From the NCBI GenBank assembly GCA_009773165.1, contig WOUZ01000011.1:1-64000 (forward strand): a stretch of 64,000 bases of DNA, given 5' to 3'. Below the pieces are notes generated by a model that saw only the letters and a program-made list of their open reading frames with translations, made no database searches and was not told the origin of the DNA. This document shows positions 53,746 through 63,100 of the stretch, piece after piece (position 1 is the stretch's first letter; each line of letters begins with the position of its first letter). This DNA is from Bacteroidota bacterium (lineage in GTDB: Bacteria; Bacteroidota; Bacteroidia; Bacteroidales; F082). The position numbers and the translations under genes are program-made.

Positions 53746-54327
53746 TTAAATGGTATTTTCGATGATTATATCGTATTTGTTGAGAAGTCCGGCTACTCCA
53801 AAGATTGAAAACTTTGCTTTATTGACACGATTGGCCTCAGGATCAATCGTGTAATTCAATGCTGATCGAAAGTCAGCCTTTTCGATATTGGTATTGTCAA
53901 AAGTAGCTCTGTCCAAATCACAATTATCGAACAGCGAGGCTGAAAGGTCGGCTTCTGTAAAATCTACTTCTATGAGCTGAGAATCCTTAAAAACTGTTTT
54001 TTTGATTTTCATTTTGTAAAACGAGGAGTGATTCAGCTGGCAGTTGTGAAAAGAAAAAGCAATTCCGAACATATTACAGCTTTCAAATTGCAATCCCAAC
54101 ATTTTGCAATCAAAAAAACGAATGTCCTGTAAAGAAGTGCCGATGAGTTTTGCTAAACTTAAATTACAATCTTTAAACATACAATCGGTAAACTTGACCT
54201 TTGACAAATCTGTGTTAGAAAAGTCGCATTGATTAAAAACACAATGCTCATAGTCACCTTTAACGAAAGGTTGTTTCTGAAAATTAATTCTTTCAAATAT
54301 TTGATCTTCAATGTATTTTCGATCCAT
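53746..54327 (-). CDS. pentapeptide repeat protein
   Basis: A 193-residue protein built of pentapeptide repeats A(D/N)LXX, for example CVFNQCDFSNTDLSKVKF, then CMFKDCNLSLAKLIGTSL and VDFTEADLSASLFDNCDL. These fold into a right-handed quadrilateral beta helix. The family includes the Qnr and McbG DNA-gyrase protectors, and length and position fit a Qnr/McbG-like member, but resemblance alone does not prove gyrase protection. The start at 54327 is chosen because the upstream extension to 54396 contains no repeats. It is monocistronic. Confidence 0.85.
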   Translation of the reverse strand: MDRKYIEDQIFERINFQKQPFVKGDYEHCVFNQCDFSNTDLSKVKFTDCMFKDCNLSLAKLIGTSLQDIRFFDCKMLGLQFESCNMFGIAFSFHNCQLNHSSFYKMKIKKTVFKDSQLIEVDFTEADLSASLFDNCDLDRATFDNTNIEKADFRSALNYTIDPEANRVNKAKFSIFGVAGLLNKYDIIIENTI

Positions 54328-54658
54328 ATAGAAATAGCTGTAAGGTTTATACTGTGTAAAAGTAGGCAATGATTTACAAAACAGAAATGAAATCAACCGA
54401 CAAAAATTTTAGTTATGAATATCAACTTTCGCTGATTGCCTTTTTTGAAATTTGTTTTGAATTACAAGATTTCTTAAGTGAGTGAAACAGGCATTTTATT
54501 GAAGTCGTAGTCTAATTTTTAAACGAATTAAATGGTCATAAACTATTACCCGAAACTTTGTAACTTTGTTATTGGTAAATTGGATTTTTCAAATTTTGTG
54601 GTCAAAACAAAGAGGAGTCCAACACAATCAGATCAAAAAACTGAAAGCATATCATTAA

Positions 54659-55213
54659 ATGAAACCAATTTTTTTTCCTCATCAGCAAGCCTTCAGAGAT
54701 TGGCTGGAAGTGAACCACTTAACAATAAAGGAACTCATAGTTGGCTATTACAAGGTGAGCAGCGTAAAACCATCAATGACATGGTCGGAGTCGGTTGATC
54801 AGGCTCTTTGTTTTGGTTGGATTGATGGAGTGAGAAGATCAATAGACGATGAAAGTTATTGTATTCGTTTTACACCACGCCGACCCGGTAGCAACTGGAG
54901 TGAAGTGAATATCAGAAAAGTGGAAGAACTAAGTAAAGCCGGATTAATGAAAGCAGAGGGTCTCAAAGCATATAATTTTCGTGTTGAAAGCAATTCCGGT
55001 ATTTACTCATTCGAATCAAAACCTCTTTTACTGGACTCTGAATATGAGCAGCTATTTAAATCCACCGGCACAGCCTGGGAGTTTTATTTAAAACAACCTC
55101 CCTCCTATCGTAAAGCCACAACACAATGGGTAATGAGCGCCAAACAAGAAAAGACCCGGCTTTCACGGCTTGAAAAACTGATTGAATCCTCTAATAATCA
55201 GCAAAGAATGTGA
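54659..55213 (+). CDS. YdeI/OmpD-associated family protein
   Basis: A 184-residue soluble protein with family marks WLEVNHLTIKELIVGYYKV, then SVDQALCFGWIDGVRRSID, FTPRRPGSNWSEVN and a basic C-terminus. The family is named from Salmonella YdeI, linked to antimicrobial-peptide resistance, but its mechanism is unclear. The gene is isolated. A -7-like TAacTTTG (54561-54568) is about 90 bases upstream. Confidence 0.85.
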   Translation: MKPIFFPHQQAFRDWLEVNHLTIKELIVGYYKVSSVKPSMTWSESVDQALCFGWIDGVRRSIDDESYCIRFTPRRPGSNWSEVNIRKVEELSKAGLMKAEGLKAYNFRVESNSGIYSFESKPLLLDSEYEQLFKSTGTAWEFYLKQPPSYRKATTQWVMSAKQEKTRLSRLEKLIESSNNQQRM

Positions 55214-55737
55214 TTGGAAAGTTCAAAATTATTATTGAATGCTACTCCAAGAAAGGCATTCATTATTTTTGCCTACAAATTTAGATATGGCCTGTTAAAC
55301 ATAGGATGTATATTTTTTGAATAGAATTAATTTATCATTAACGGTTATAATATTGAATGTTTTTAGCCAATTTTACAACCATCCAACAAATGCTTTTTCT
55401 GAAAACCTTAAACTTTGAACCAGCCCTTGAACCTTTCAATCCTAAGACTTTCAGACCTTAAGACTTTCAGACTATTAGTAAAACAAATCACTATTGTCCG
55501 GTAAAAAATCTACTTCTTCCCTACACCAATTTAAATATAATCTGTATCATGCTCACTACCAATATTTTGTATGCCAGGGCGGCCAAGCCGTTTTAGGGGT
55601 AAAATAGTAATAGATCAAAAGCAACTCCTTGCTGAATCGAATAAACAAAAGGAGAAATTGGCAAAATGCTCTTTTGGAGCAAGTGACATAAAATGGATAG
55701 CCAAGGTTTTTTCCTGTCTACAAGTACAGCTTGATCA
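55214..55737. other. intergenic region with low-complexity and dispersed repeats
   Basis: No gene. Positions 55436-55475 repeat AAGACTTTCAGA, and 55486-55512 carries a short sequence that recurs at 59994. It lies convergent between the YdeI-family gene and the minus-strand signalling cluster. Confidence 0.45.
55486..55512. repeat. direct repeat copy 1 flanking the signalling cluster
   Basis: AATCACTATTGTCCGGTAAAAAATCTA-type sequence, given in parts: AATCACTATTGTCCGG followed by TAAAAAATCTA. The copy at 59994-60019 differs by one base and one A. Same orientation. Confidence 0.55.
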
Positions 55738-56943
55738 CTAATTTGTTCTTTTAAAAGGTATTGAGAATTGGAATACCGAACCTTCTCCAACATTGCTTTC
55801 CACTTTTACACTACCATGATGCGTTTCGATGATCTTTTTTACAATTACTAAACCAAGCCCTGTAGATTTTTCGCCGGCAGTAGGTTTTACAGAAGAAGTA
55901 TGGTAGGGATTGAATAAATTTTGAAGTTCTGCCTTGGGAATTCCTTGTCCCTGATCAATAATCCGGGTCACTATTTCCTGATTAGAAATCGAAATATCGA
56001 CCACAATTTTTGTTTTAGGCAACGAAAATTTAATGGCATTGCTTAATAGGTTATTTAAAACCTGATGAATTTTATTCTTATCGAAGCTTGCAATTAAACT
56101 ATTGTGAACACATTCAAAGATTATTTCCTGTGATTTATTTTTCGCCAGAATTTCGTTTTCAAAAATACTTTCCTTTACAAACGATAGATAATCTTGTTCA
56201 GTTATGTTTAATTCTAAAACTTCAGCTTCAATTTTTGATGCATCGAGAAAATCGTGAATCAGGTTTATAGAAAAATGGCAGTTTTGTTTTATAAGTCCTA
56301 GATAATAAATCATTTCTTCTTTCGAGAAATCATTATAATCCTCAATTAAAATTTCAGAGAAAGTTGCAGCCACACCAATAGGATTTCTTAAATCATGCGC
56401 AGCCATGCCGATGTATTGATTTTTCAGGATATTCAATTCCGAAAGCCTGTCGTTCATTTTTTCAAGTTCATTGGTACGGGCTTTTACTTTTTCTTCGAGT
56501 GTGGCGTTAGCTTCTTGAAGACTTAAAATCAACTTTCTATTATTAGTAATCAGCTCATATTTCTCGAAGGCTTCGCGGATAATGCTGTCCAGTTCATCTG
56601 GATTCCAGGGCTTTTTAACATACCTGAAAACCTGCCCTTCATTTATTGCGCCAATAACCGCTTCTATATCACTGTAACCAGTTAAAATAAGTTTCAGGGC
56701 ATCAGGGTACTTGTCTTTAATGCGTTCAAAAAAATCAACCCCTGTCATTCCAGGCATTCGTTGATCAGATAAAACTACCTGTATTTTTTCATTCTCCATT
56801 ATTTTGAGGGCATCAGTGGCGTCGGTTGATGCAAATACATTGTACTTTCTTCTGAATTGCCTCACCAATGCTTTGGTGATATCCACCTCATCGTCGATAA
56901 TTAAAAGATTATGATCTTTTTCTTCAAACAGAATTGAGTCCAT
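55738..56943 (-). CDS. receiver-histidine kinase hybrid
   Basis: A 401-residue soluble protein with the receiver at the N-terminus, opposite to most hybrids. The receiver at about 11-125 has D17 and D18, phosphoacceptor D60 (VVLSDQRMPGMTG), T in LILTGYSD and K in RYVKKPWN. A coiled coil (about 135-175) leads to HisKA with MAAHDLRNPIGV near residue 181, then the ATPase domain (QGQGIPKAELQNLF, STGLGLVIVKKII). It may receive phosphate from the upstream kinase and change its own kinase state. It starts four bases after the end of that kinase gene. Last gene of the B12-linked cluster. Confidence 0.9.
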   Translation of the reverse strand: MDSILFEEKDHNLLIIDDEVDITKALVRQFRRKYNVFASTDATDALKIMENEKIQVVLSDQRMPGMTGVDFFERIKDKYPDALKLILTGYSDIEAVIGAINEGQVFRYVKKPWNPDELDSIIREAFEKYELITNNRKLILSLQEANATLEEKVKARTNELEKMNDRLSELNILKNQYIGMAAHDLRNPIGVAATFSEILIEDYNDFSKEEMIYYLGLIKQNCHFSINLIHDFLDASKIEAEVLELNITEQDYLSFVKESIFENEILAKNKSQEIIFECVHNSLIASFDKNKIHQVLNNLLSNAIKFSLPKTKIVVDISISNQEIVTRIIDQGQGIPKAELQNLFNPYHTSSVKPTAGEKSTGLGLVIVKKIIETHHGSVKVESNVGEGSVFQFSIPFKRTN

Positions 56944-56947
56944 AACG

Positions 56948-58222
56948 CTATATTTTTTTTGGTATCAAAAGTTTCATTTTCGTTCCTTTGTGTAGTGTTG
57001 AATCTAGCTCAATTGCTCCTTGGTGCAAATCATGGATGATTTTATAAGTTATGCTCAAACCTAGCCCGGTCCCGCTTCCAACTGGTTTAGTGGTAAAAAA
57101 CGGCTCAAAAATACGAGTTTTAATTTCATCAGGAATACCATCACCATTATCTTTTATTTCAATAATAACGGTATTTTTTTCTACACTAACAGTAACAATA
57201 ACCTGGCCACTTTCTTCAACAGCCTGTATAGCATTCACCAGAACATTTAGAATCGCTTGATTAAGTTGACCAGGAAAGCAGTTAACTAATAAATGGTCGG
57301 GACTGACAAATTTAAAATCTATACTTTTCTTGCTGATTTCGGCCTTGACGATTGATATTGTTGATCGGATATTTTCAATCAAATCTACCTGTTTGAGGTC
57401 CGATTCATCCAGACGTGAAAACCTCCGTAAATCTTCCACAATGGTTCTCACCCGTTCAACCCCGACTTTCGATTCTTTCGTCAAATCAGTGAGGTCTTCC
57501 TTTAGATATTCCAAATCATTGGATTTCATAAGGTTACTCATTGATACAATCAGTTCCTGATTCCCAGTCTGATCAATAAGTCTTTCGATTTGCTTGATCG
57601 TATCAAACACTTCCGCATTGTATTTTTCGAGCGAGAACAAATTGCTGTAAACAAAAGCGATTGGGTTGTTGAGCTCATGCGCAACACCTGCTACAAGCTT
57701 ACCCATTGCATTCATTTTTTCCGAATGAATGAGCATTTGCTGTGTTTCTTTTAATTCAGCAAGCGTCGCCTGTAAGTTCTTTTTCTCTTTGATGAGCTGC
57801 CGTTGTAGGTTGTTAACTTCCTGATTTAAAACACTCATTTTTTTGTTTTCCTCGAACAAATTTAGAATATCAGTCTCAGCATAAACCATAATCCTGTCGT
57901 TTTTCCTGAAAACCTTGGCATTAACCACGTAACTGATGTCACTATAATTGCCAATGGTCATCAATCCATCAAAAACCAATTCTTTATTTTTGTCTGTTAA
58001 AAAGCAGGAAAATTCAGGATTAATAAATGAGTTTTTAGGTTGTAGCTTAGAGCAATCAGTATCTAAAAAAAAACACATGGCCTGGTTGGCTTCAAGCAAT
58101 TGAGCCTCACTATCAAAAACACCAATTGCAATGGAGTGACTTTGATTCGAAAGCTCACATATCAGGTCGGTCCAGTCTGAAATGAGACGATTTTCTGCCG
58201 TCTTACGATAATTAATATCCAT
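56948..58222 (-). CDS. soluble PAS-type sensor histidine kinase
   Basis: A 424-residue kinase with no membrane helix. A PAS-like domain lies at about 20-125 ([19 protein letters not shown]), a coiled coil at about 130-175, and HisKA with the phosphoacceptor in [17 protein letters not shown] near residue 188. The ATPase domain has [34 protein letters not shown]-type N and G boxes, and [18 protein letters not shown] at 58222 chosen; an upstream start at 58261 would add 13 residues. It lies in the same minus-strand run as the CarH-like protein, so its input may come from that soluble sensor. Confidence 0.88.
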   Translation of the reverse strand: MDINYRKTAENRLISDWTDLICELSNQSHSIAIGVFDSEAQLLEANQAMCFFLDTDCSKLQPKNSFINPEFSCFLTDKNKELVFDGLMTIGNYSDISYVVNAKVFRKNDRIMVYAETDILNLFEENKKMSVLNQEVNNLQRQLIKEKKNLQATLAELKETQQMLIHSEKMNAMGKLVAGVAHELNNPIAFVYSNLFSLEKYNAEVFDTIKQIERLIDQTGNQELIVSMSNLMKSNDLEYLKEDLTDLTKESKVGVERVRTIVEDLRRFSRLDESDLKQVDLIENIRSTISIVKAEISKKSIDFKFVSPDHLLVNCFPGQLNQAILNVLVNAIQAVEESGQVIVTVSVEKNTVIIEIKDNGDGIPDEIKTRIFEPFFTTKPVGSGTGLGLSITYKIIHDLHQGAIELDSTLHKGTKMKLLIPKKI

Positions 58223-58325
58223 AATTGAACGTTTATAATTGCAATTCGAACTCAATATCAAATTGTATAATTACACTGGTTATCACAGAGATGTGAAAGA
58301 AACTAAAATAGCATCAAATTATTTC

Positions 58326-58787
58326 TCAATGTGCCGAGAGTGGGGCATCGAGTTCATCTTCAGCTAATTTGTTAAAAGTTGGGATATTGATTTGCATCCA
58401 GTTATAATACGGATAAATCTCCTGAAAGCATTCCGGTGAAAGTTCTTTTTTGTAGATCTCGATCCAGCCATTTAGTTGGGCAGCCCAATATGTTGAGCTG
58501 AAATTCCGGGAGCGATAGGCTCTGAAGACCCAAAGAACAGTATCTACAAGTATTTCGGATGAATGTTGATTGAAAATAGATTCGAGAAACCGGGCATGAT
58601 TGGCATGATTATCATGCATCATTTCCACATTTCCAGCTCCTACCATCTCCAGTAAATCCGGACGAATTTCCATTTTTTTATTCATCATTACCACCAAACC
58701 ATCTTTCTTTAAACCAAATTCGGCAGCACTTTTTTTGCTTACTTGTTTCAACTCTTCAGCAGTTTTAATCAAATAATTCCTGTCCAT
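58326..58787 (-). CDS. unknown protein of the B12-sensor cluster
   Basis: A 153-residue soluble, mostly helical protein. I do not recognise a family. Notable is a His-rich helix (MMHDNHANHARFLESIF, about 56-72), which could bind metal or haem, and an aromatic-rich part (STYWAAQLNGWIEIY, then IYPYYNWMQI). It lies 11 bases downstream of the CarH-like gene and 103 bases upstream of the kinase. The constant neighbourhood suggests an adaptor or second sensor between the B12 protein and the kinases. Confidence 0.65.
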   Translation of the reverse strand: MDRNYLIKTAEELKQVSKKSAAEFGLKKDGLVVMMNKKMEIRPDLLEMVGAGNVEMMHDNHANHARFLESIFNQHSSEILVDTVLWVFRAYRSRNFSSTYWAAQLNGWIEIYKKELSPECFQEIYPYYNWMQINIPTFNKLAEDELDAPLSAH

Positions 58788-58798
58788 AATTAAGTTTT

Positions 58799-59449
58799 TT
58801 AAGTGTTAAGTGTTTCTATATACTTTTCAAGCAAGTACAAATCGGGTAAAAGTACAACATTTCCAAGCTTCTGCATTGCATCATTCGAAACACGACTGAA
58901 TGCCTGTCCGCCAACGATAATTTGTAGGCCGGAGAAATCACTTCTAACTAATTCTAACATTTTTATTAAGTTCGTGAAATTGAAATAAATGCTTAGCGAA
59001 ATAGCCAATACATCGGGTTTGCTTTCGCGGATAAAACGAATGAGCTCAGCTGTAGGAATTCCTGCCCCGAGAAATAGACTTTCCCAACCTTTCATCTCAA
59101 ATACGTCAGCAACCATTTTTATACCAACCTGATGTTGTTCATTTTCGACGCAAGCCACTACCACTCTTTTATTGAACTTTTTTTTGGGGGTTATTTGCTC
59201 AAAAAGTTCATTTAATATTCCTTCTGTAATAGCAGTAGCCATATGTTCGGTGGCCACAGTAATTTGGTTGGTTTCCCATAGCCTGCCAACTTCGTATAAC
59301 GAAACTTTAAAAACCTCTTCATATAAATCTTTGATTGAAGGGTTCTTTTTCAGATAGTTATGAGCAATCAATGAACAATTGGAACGGTTTCCTTTTAGTA
59401 AGTTTTGTAAAAAATCATTGGTAATTGAATCAACTTTAAGAGTTTCCAT
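58799..59449 (-). CDS. CarH-like B12-binding sensor without DNA-binding domain
   Basis: A 216-residue protein with the two-part sensor module of CarH/LitR B12 photoreceptors. A helical cap domain (about 1-85) carries W58-x9-E68-H69, the motif whose tryptophan and glutamate cover the upper face of adenosylcobalamin in light-sensing members. A Rossmann-like B12 domain follows with E104-Q-H106-Q-V-G109, where H106 is the expected lower cobalt ligand, and later LAISLSIYFN and IIVGGQAF. The MerR DNA-binding domain of CarH is absent and the protein starts directly at the cap, so output must go through partners. It is the first gene of the cluster with two kinases. Light sensing is inferred, B12 binding is well supported. 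Confidence 0.88.
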   Translation of the reverse strand: METLKVDSITNDFLQNLLKGNRSNCSLIAHNYLKKNPSIKDLYEEVFKVSLYEVGRLWETNQITVATEHMATAITEGILNELFEQITPKKKFNKRVVVACVENEQHQVGIKMVADVFEMKGWESLFLGAGIPTAELIRFIRESKPDVLAISLSIYFNFTNLIKMLELVRSDFSGLQIIVGGQAFSRVSNDAMQKLGNVVLLPDLYLLEKYIETLNT

Positions 59450-59508
59450 AGATTTTTTATTTTTAATTCACGAATGGTAATGAACATTAGACCAAAGGTT
59501 TAGACTTA

Positions 59509-59658
59509 TTAATCTGGGACCGGTACAGTGAATGTGATGAATTTTTCAGGAAAATCTTTTACATAATAATAATCATATTGAAATATATATTCACTGTCAT
59601 TTATTTTAGTAATAACACCAGCAAAATGGTCTTCATGAAATACATTTCCTTGACTCAT
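59509..59658 (-). pseudogene. truncated HipS/HipA N-terminal-like fragment
   Basis: A 49-codon frame whose start overlaps the HipB-like stop by four bases (ATGA), as in complete hip operons. It reads MSQGNVFHEDHFAGVI, then YIFQYDYYYVKDFP, then FITFTVPVPD and a stop. This follows the pattern of the HipA N-terminal subdomain or the separate HipS protein (G.L.E....Y.F.YD..YL....P.SL..P), but stops about 50 residues early, and no HipA/HipT kinase follows. It is therefore a remnant or a very short HipS variant. The next gene, the CarH-like sensor, begins 60 bases later. Confidence 0.55.
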
Positions 59659-59864
59659 TTCTTAATATCTTTACTGTTAACCGGTACTAACACATGACCG
59701 AACATACGCAGAACCATGTTCACCTTATCCAAATTCAGATTTGTTTTACTTTGTTCTATTTTACGAATCACTGTTAACGCAACACCAGCACGTTCAGCAA
59801 ATTCTGCTTGTGTAAGATTTAATTCTTTTCTGCGTTCTTTAACAAAATCTGCTAACTGTTTCAT
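59655..59864 (-). CDS. hipB: HipB-like XRE antitoxin
   Basis: A 69-residue helix-turn-helix protein: LADFVKERRKELNLTQAEFAERAGV, then TVIRKIEQSKTNLNLDKVNMVL and GHVLVPV. This is the size and pattern of HipB, the DNA-binding antitoxin of hip loci. Its start codon lies inside a palindrome with arms of eight and a spacer of eight (59862-59885), similar in layout to the HipB operator of E. coli (TATCC-N8-GGATA). The toxin kinase is missing. It may now be an orphan regulator. Confidence 0.75.
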   Translation of the reverse strand: MKQLADFVKERRKELNLTQAEFAERAGVALTVIRKIEQSKTNLNLDKVNMVLRMFGHVLVPVNSKDIKK

Positions 59865-59885
59865 TATATGCTTTTAAATATAATG
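59862..59885. promoter_or_regulatory. hipB operator-like palindrome
   Basis: CATTATAT-N8-ATATAATG, perfect, covering the hipB start codon. A minus-strand -7-like box TATATTTG (59898-59891) lies just upstream, so a bound repressor would cover the transcript start. Confidence 0.6.
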
Positions 59886-60178
59886 TGTTGCAAATATATG
59901 TAATCATATGCAAAAAGATATAGCGTTACGAAAAAATTTTTGAAATATATGTTTTTGAATACTGACGATGAATAATAGTTACTTTATGTTTTGAATCACT
60001 GTTGTCCGGTAAAAATCTATTCCCCCCCGCTGGTGCGGATTTGCAAACCGTGCCCAATCCTCAAACCCGAAAGTTTTCGGGTCAAATCCTCAAATCTTCA
60101 AATATCGCGCCAGCCCTAACCCCTAAACTATCCCTCAACAAATCAACCCATCAGCAAATCAACAAATCAACCCCTAAA
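59886..60178. other. intergenic region with repeats
   Basis: Non-coding. It contains the second direct repeat, a small hairpin ACCCGAAA-GT-TTTCGGGT (near 60064-60081) and CAACAAATCAACCC-type low-complexity repeats (60135-60178). Confidence 0.45.
59994..60019. repeat. direct repeat copy 2 flanking the signalling cluster
   Basis: AATCACTGTTGTCCGG followed by TAAAAATCTA. It has nearly the same sequence and the same orientation as 55486-55512, 4.5 kb away. Confidence 0.55.
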
Positions 60179-63100
60179 CTATACTTTTTCCCCAAAATAC
60201 TTTTGTATCACTGCCTGTAATTCAGCTTTGCTAATAGGTTTTGTTATATAGTCGTTGCATCCCGATTTGATTGATTTTTCCCTGTCTCCCTGCAGTCCAT
60301 ATGCTGTTTGGGCTATGATGACAACGTCCTTGTTAAATGCACGGATTTTTCGCGTAGCTTCATATCCTCCCATTTCGGGCATGCGTATATCCATTAAGAT
60401 TAAATCTATATCAGGATTTTTTTGACATGCTTCAATAGCTTCGGTACCAGTTGTTACTTTTATGATTTCTTCGGCAAACTTTTGCATCGTTTTCTCCAAT
60501 AATACCTCCGATGCCTCATCATCTTCTGCTATCAGAATTTTTAATTTTCTAACCTGATCCTCTTTATTTGAATCAACAAGTTGCTGCGAAACAGTTTCTT
60601 TGGTTGTATCGATAGTGTAAGGCAAGGTAAAATAAAATGTTGAGCCAATACCTTCATCGCTTTCAACCCATATTTTTCCGCCTAACATTTCGATGTATGA
60701 TTTTGAGATTGCTAATCCTAAACCAGCTCCCTGATAAGCCATTGTATCAGCAATATCGGCCTGAATAAAACGCTCAAAAATGGCTTCCTGCCTGTGTTTT
60801 GGGATTCCGATTCCTGTATCTTTCACATAAAATTCCAGTTCCATAGGCTTACTGTCTGCTTTTAAACTATATCCCATCTCAATGGTTCCTTCTTTGCTAT
60901 ATTTAATAGCATTTTTAACAATATTGGTAAGAATGGCATATACTTTTTCGCGATCGGAGGTGATAGTGGCTTCTTTTGCTGTTAAGGGAGTGTTAAACCG
61001 TAGCTTCATTCCTTTGGCTTCAACTTCAGGTTTGAAAAAAGTATAGATGTATTCGATTTGATCATTGATACTCGTTTCATTTATATTCAAATTCATTAGT
61101 CCTGCTTCAATTCTCGAAATATCAACAATGTTGTTGATAATATTGAGCATTCGTACCCCACTTTTCTCAATCATGCTAATGCATTTTTGTTGCTCATCTC
61201 CTGTTAAGTTGGGTTCTTTAAGTATTTCAGAAAAACCTAAAATACCATTCATCGGGGTGCGTATTTCGTGGCTCATATTGGCAAGGAAGGCTGATTTGAG
61301 ACGGTCGCTTTCTTCGGCACGTTCTTTTGCTTTTATCAATTCCTGTTCAATTTGTTTTAATTCGGAAATATTAACAATAATACCTCGTAGCCCAACGGAT
61401 TTGCCCTCCTTTATAATTGGATTTGAATACACCAAAGCCGAAAATGTTGAGCCGTTTTTCCTCAACATTTCATATTCATTACTAACACTTTCCTGATTTC
61501 CGGTTACTTTTTTGTTTATATTCTCAATTGCCTTAAGTCGGCTTTCGGGTGTGTAAAAATCAAGTGAGCTTTTGCCCAATATCGGATAATCTTGAGGATA
61601 TCCAAATATGTCATAAGCATTTTTATTCACATAGGTTAGATAGCCACCACTGTCGGACTCGAAAATTATCTGTGGTAGGAGGTTAGCCATTTCTCTGAAT
61701 TTTTCTTCGCTTTCGAGCAAGGCTTGTTCTGCCCGTTTGCGTTCGGTTATGTCACGAGATACGCCGATGACCTCCACCGGTGCCCCATTCTCGTCAAAAA
61801 TCATACTTCCTACGACCTCCGTCGATACCACGGAACCGTCTTTGCACGGCTGGTCAGCGAAAGTGATGCTCACATAACTGCTTGTATCTCCCGGTTTTCT
61901 GTTTGCGAGTCTCCCCTGAATCAGCGCTGTTGCTTTTTGAAGGGATTCAGGTGTCAGCGAATCAGCAAATGTCTGGTTTATAACTTCATCGGGCGTGTAC
62001 CCACGTAACTTTTGCACAGAGGGGCTGACAAAAGTGAATTTCCCGGTAGCGAGGCTAAGCGCCCAAATAACGTCGTTAGTGTTATTTGCGATGAAAGCGT
62101 ATCGCTTCTCACTCTCACGCAACGACTCTTCCGCCAGCTTACGTTCGGTGATGTTAATAAAACTGATAACAATTTCGATGATCCTGCCAATATTATCAAT
62201 CACCGGAAAACCATTTACAGTAACCCAAACAATTTCGGTTTTGTCGGATTGATGTATACCCAAAATTTGGTTTTTTATGGGTTGCCTGCCTGTAACAATC
62301 CTGTTAACAGGATATTCATCAAGCGTTAGTGGGGTGTTATCCTCATGAACAAATTTCCAGGCAGGGTCGATGGCTACCTTTCCTCTCATTTGATCATTGC
62401 TTAAACCTAATAACTCAGCTGCTCTTGGATTACTTACAATAATAGAGGTATCGGGTGCATGAACAACTATTCCTGCCTCAAGATTATCCAACAAGCTACG
62501 ATACCGTGCTTCGTCCTCTTTTATCTTTATTTCTGCATGTTTTCGTTCGGTGATGTCTCTGATCGAAGAAATAAATAATTCTTCTTCATTTTCAAATTTT
62601 ATAACATCAACTGATACCAGACAATCAGCAATCTTATCCGAATTTAATGATTTAAACCTAATTTCACTGTTTCTGATAAAACCATTTTTTAACAACTCAG
62701 CTACAATTCCTTCTCTTTCAGTTGGATTTAAATAGGAATCAGTTGTTGTATATTTTTTCAACTCTTCAATTGAAGCAATGTTATGGAATATTAAATTGGC
62801 ATCGTTACAATCTACATAGTCGCCCTTTGCGTTTGAAATTGTAATTATATCAGGAGATTTTTCAAATAATACCCGGAATTTATTTTCATTTATCTCAGCT
62901 TTTTCTTTGGCTAGCAGCAGCTTAAGTTCCATTTCTTTTTGAATGGACACATCGATGATAGCCAAGCGAAATTCTGGATCATTATCCATTAACTGGGTTT
63001 GACGAATGCCCTGAATCCGTGCATAAAAATAGCTGTTGTTCGATTTCTTAAGCTTAACATCGCAAGTTTGCTGATGCTTTTGGTTGAATAATGTTCGGAA

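Noticed and set aside
55430-55475. Repeats of AAGACTTTCAGA as a possible CRISPR or regulatory array
   Set aside because: Low-complexity sequence without spacers; a similar pattern occurs elsewhere in the window.
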